A program made the position numbers and the translations under genes. From Rhizobacter sp. (GTDB lineage: Bacteria > Pseudomonadota > Gammaproteobacteria > Burkholderiales > Burkholderiaceae_C): a DNA stretch of 5,025 nucleotides. Each line of letters starts with the position of its first letter. Positions within the stretch are counted from its first letter, which is position 1. The stretch covers positions 1 to 5,025 of the forward strand of contig JANXVK010000023.1 in assembly GCA_025351675.1 (NCBI GenBank). The letters run 5' to 3'. The notes beneath the pieces were generated by a model. It was given only the letters and a program-made list of their open reading frames with translations. It was not told the DNA's origin and did no database searches. Below are positions 4,141 through 5,025 of the stretch, piece by piece.

Positions 4141-5025
4141 TCACCCCCGCGCCAACACCGCCCGCAACGCCGCCCCCGTGTGGCTCCTTGCATTCCCCAC
4201 CAGCACCTCCGGCGTGCTCTCGCCGACCACCGCGCCGCCTTTCACGCCGCCCTCCGGCCCGAGGTCGATGACCCAGTCGGCTTCGGCGATCACGTCGAGG
4301 TCGTGCTCGATCACGACGACGCTGTGGCCGCCGTCGACGAGGCGGTGCAGCACGCGGATCAGGCGCTCGACGTCGGCCATGTGCAGGCCGACGGTCGGCT
4401 CGTCGAGCACGTACAGCGTGTGCGGCGCCTTGTTGCCGCGGCGTGTCACGTCATCCCTGACCTTGCTCAGTTCGGTGACGAGCTTGATGCGCTGCGCCTC
4501 GCCGCCGCTGAGCGTCGGTGACGGCTGGCCGAGCGTGAGGTAGCCCAAGCCCACGTCTTTCAGCAACTGCAGCGGGTGCGCGATGTTGGGCATGCTGGCG
4601 AAGAATTCGACGGCCTCGTCGACCTCCATCGTCAGCACGTCGCCGATGCTTTTTCCCCGCCAGCTCACCGCCAGCGTCTCGGCGTTGAAGCGCGCGCCGT
4701 GGCAGACGTCGCACGGCACTTTCACGTCGGGCAGGAAGCTCATCGCGATCGTCTTCATGCCCTGCCCTTCGCAGCCCGGGCATCTTCCCTCGCCCGTGTT
4801 GAACGAGAAGCGCGCCGGCGCGTAGCCGTGTGCGCGTGCCTCGAGCGTGTCGGCGAAAAGCTTGCGGATCGTGTCCCAGAAGCCGATGTAGGTGGCGGGA
4901 CAGGATCTCGGCGTCTTGCCGATCGGCGTCTGGTCGACTTCGAGCACGCGGTCGATGTAACCCCAGCCTTCGATGTTGTCGCAGCCCTGCCAGTTCGGCC
5001 GCGCACCGCGCACATTGATGAACAG
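4141..5025 (-). CDS. uvrA: UvrA excinuclease ATPase subunit, C-terminal part (runs off right edge)
   Basis: UvrA is the damage-sensing ABC ATPase of nucleotide excision repair, acting with UvrB and UvrC on DNA in the cytoplasm. The last 294 residues are visible. Numbering from the first visible codon, they contain [12 protein letters not shown], a zinc module with Cys82, Cys85, Cys105 and Cys108 (CX2C-X19-CX2C) around FLPDVKVPC, the ABC signature LSGGEAQ (172-178), Walker B LYVLDEP with Asp208 and Glu209, the H-loop His241 in [11 protein letters not shown], and the terminal DLGPEGG. The second Walker A lies beyond the edge. Between the signature helix and Walker B there is an extended [13 protein letters not shown] loop, where E. 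coli UvrA has a short link. I associate this, and [12 protein letters not shown], with the very long duplicated UvrA of Burkholderiales. That subtype is inference. All motifs seen are intact. Confidence 0.93.
   Translation of the reverse strand: MFINVRGARPNWQGCDNIEGWGYIDRVLEVDQTPIGKTPRSCPATYIGFWDTIRKLFADTLEARAHGYAPARFSFNTGEGRCPGCEGQGMKTIAMSFLPDVKVPCDVCHGARFNAETLAVSWRGKSIGDVLTMEVDEAVEFFASMPNIAHPLQLLKDVGLGYLTLGQPSPTLSGGEAQRIKLVTELSKVRDDVTRRGNKAPHTLYVLDEPTVGLHMADVERLIRVLHRLVDGGHSVVVIEHDLDVIAEADWVIDLGPEGGVKGGAVVGESTPEVLVGNARSHTGAALRAVLARG

Noticed and set aside
4018..4271. Continuation of the IS1595 transposase frame into the uvrA end
   Set aside because: No transposase motif remains after HKLI, and the final part is a Pro/Arg-rich antisense reading of uvrA.
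1..5025. CRISPR array, tRNA or rRNA genes
   Set aside because: No regularly spaced direct repeats, tRNA cloverleaf or conserved rRNA blocks were seen on either strand.

Overview
The window looks like a stretch of chromosome (or large replicon) from a high-GC betaproteobacterium, probably Burkholderiales. The basis is GC-rich codon third positions, the style of the UvrA C-terminus, and the IS3-, IS30- and IS1595-type transposase relics. The genus cannot be fixed from the sequence. Only two genes look intact where visible: a secreted metalloprotease gene (697-2811, minus) and the 3' end of a uvrA gene (4141 to the right edge, minus). Much of the rest is decayed mobile DNA or gene relics.

Layout from left to right. 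Positions 1-146 hold open frames with no recognisable product. Positions 147-692 are a nest of broken insertion sequences: the first codons and terminal repeat of an IS30-type element (minus), the 3' third of an IS3-type transposase with its right terminal repeat (plus), and the last codons and terminal repeat of a second IS30-type element (plus). The outer end of that last element lies about 5 bases from the stop codon of the protease gene. Positions 697-2811 encode a 704-residue exported zinc metalloprotease with a metzincin active site and two C-terminal PPC-like beta domains.

The most interesting feature lies upstream of the protease. On the same strand, at about 2938-3022, is a sequence that matches the conserved blocks of the GEMM-I (cyclic di-GMP-I) riboswitch aptamer. 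It is followed by a leader of about 125 bases, a small hairpin touching the ribosome binding site, and the protease start codon. The simplest reading is a one-gene regulon in which c-di-GMP controls output of a secreted protease, perhaps for matrix or adhesin turnover.

Farther right are a pentanucleotide tandem repeat (3191-3213), a relic of a Lon-like AAA+ ATPase on the minus strand (3235-3783) with a damaged Walker A motif, and a relic of an IS1595-type transposase on the plus strand (3789-4017) fused to the ATPase relic's broken N-terminal side. A perfect 10-bp stem-loop follows, probably the uvrA terminator, and then the uvrA 3' end. The protease-riboswitch unit is therefore bracketed by transposon debris.
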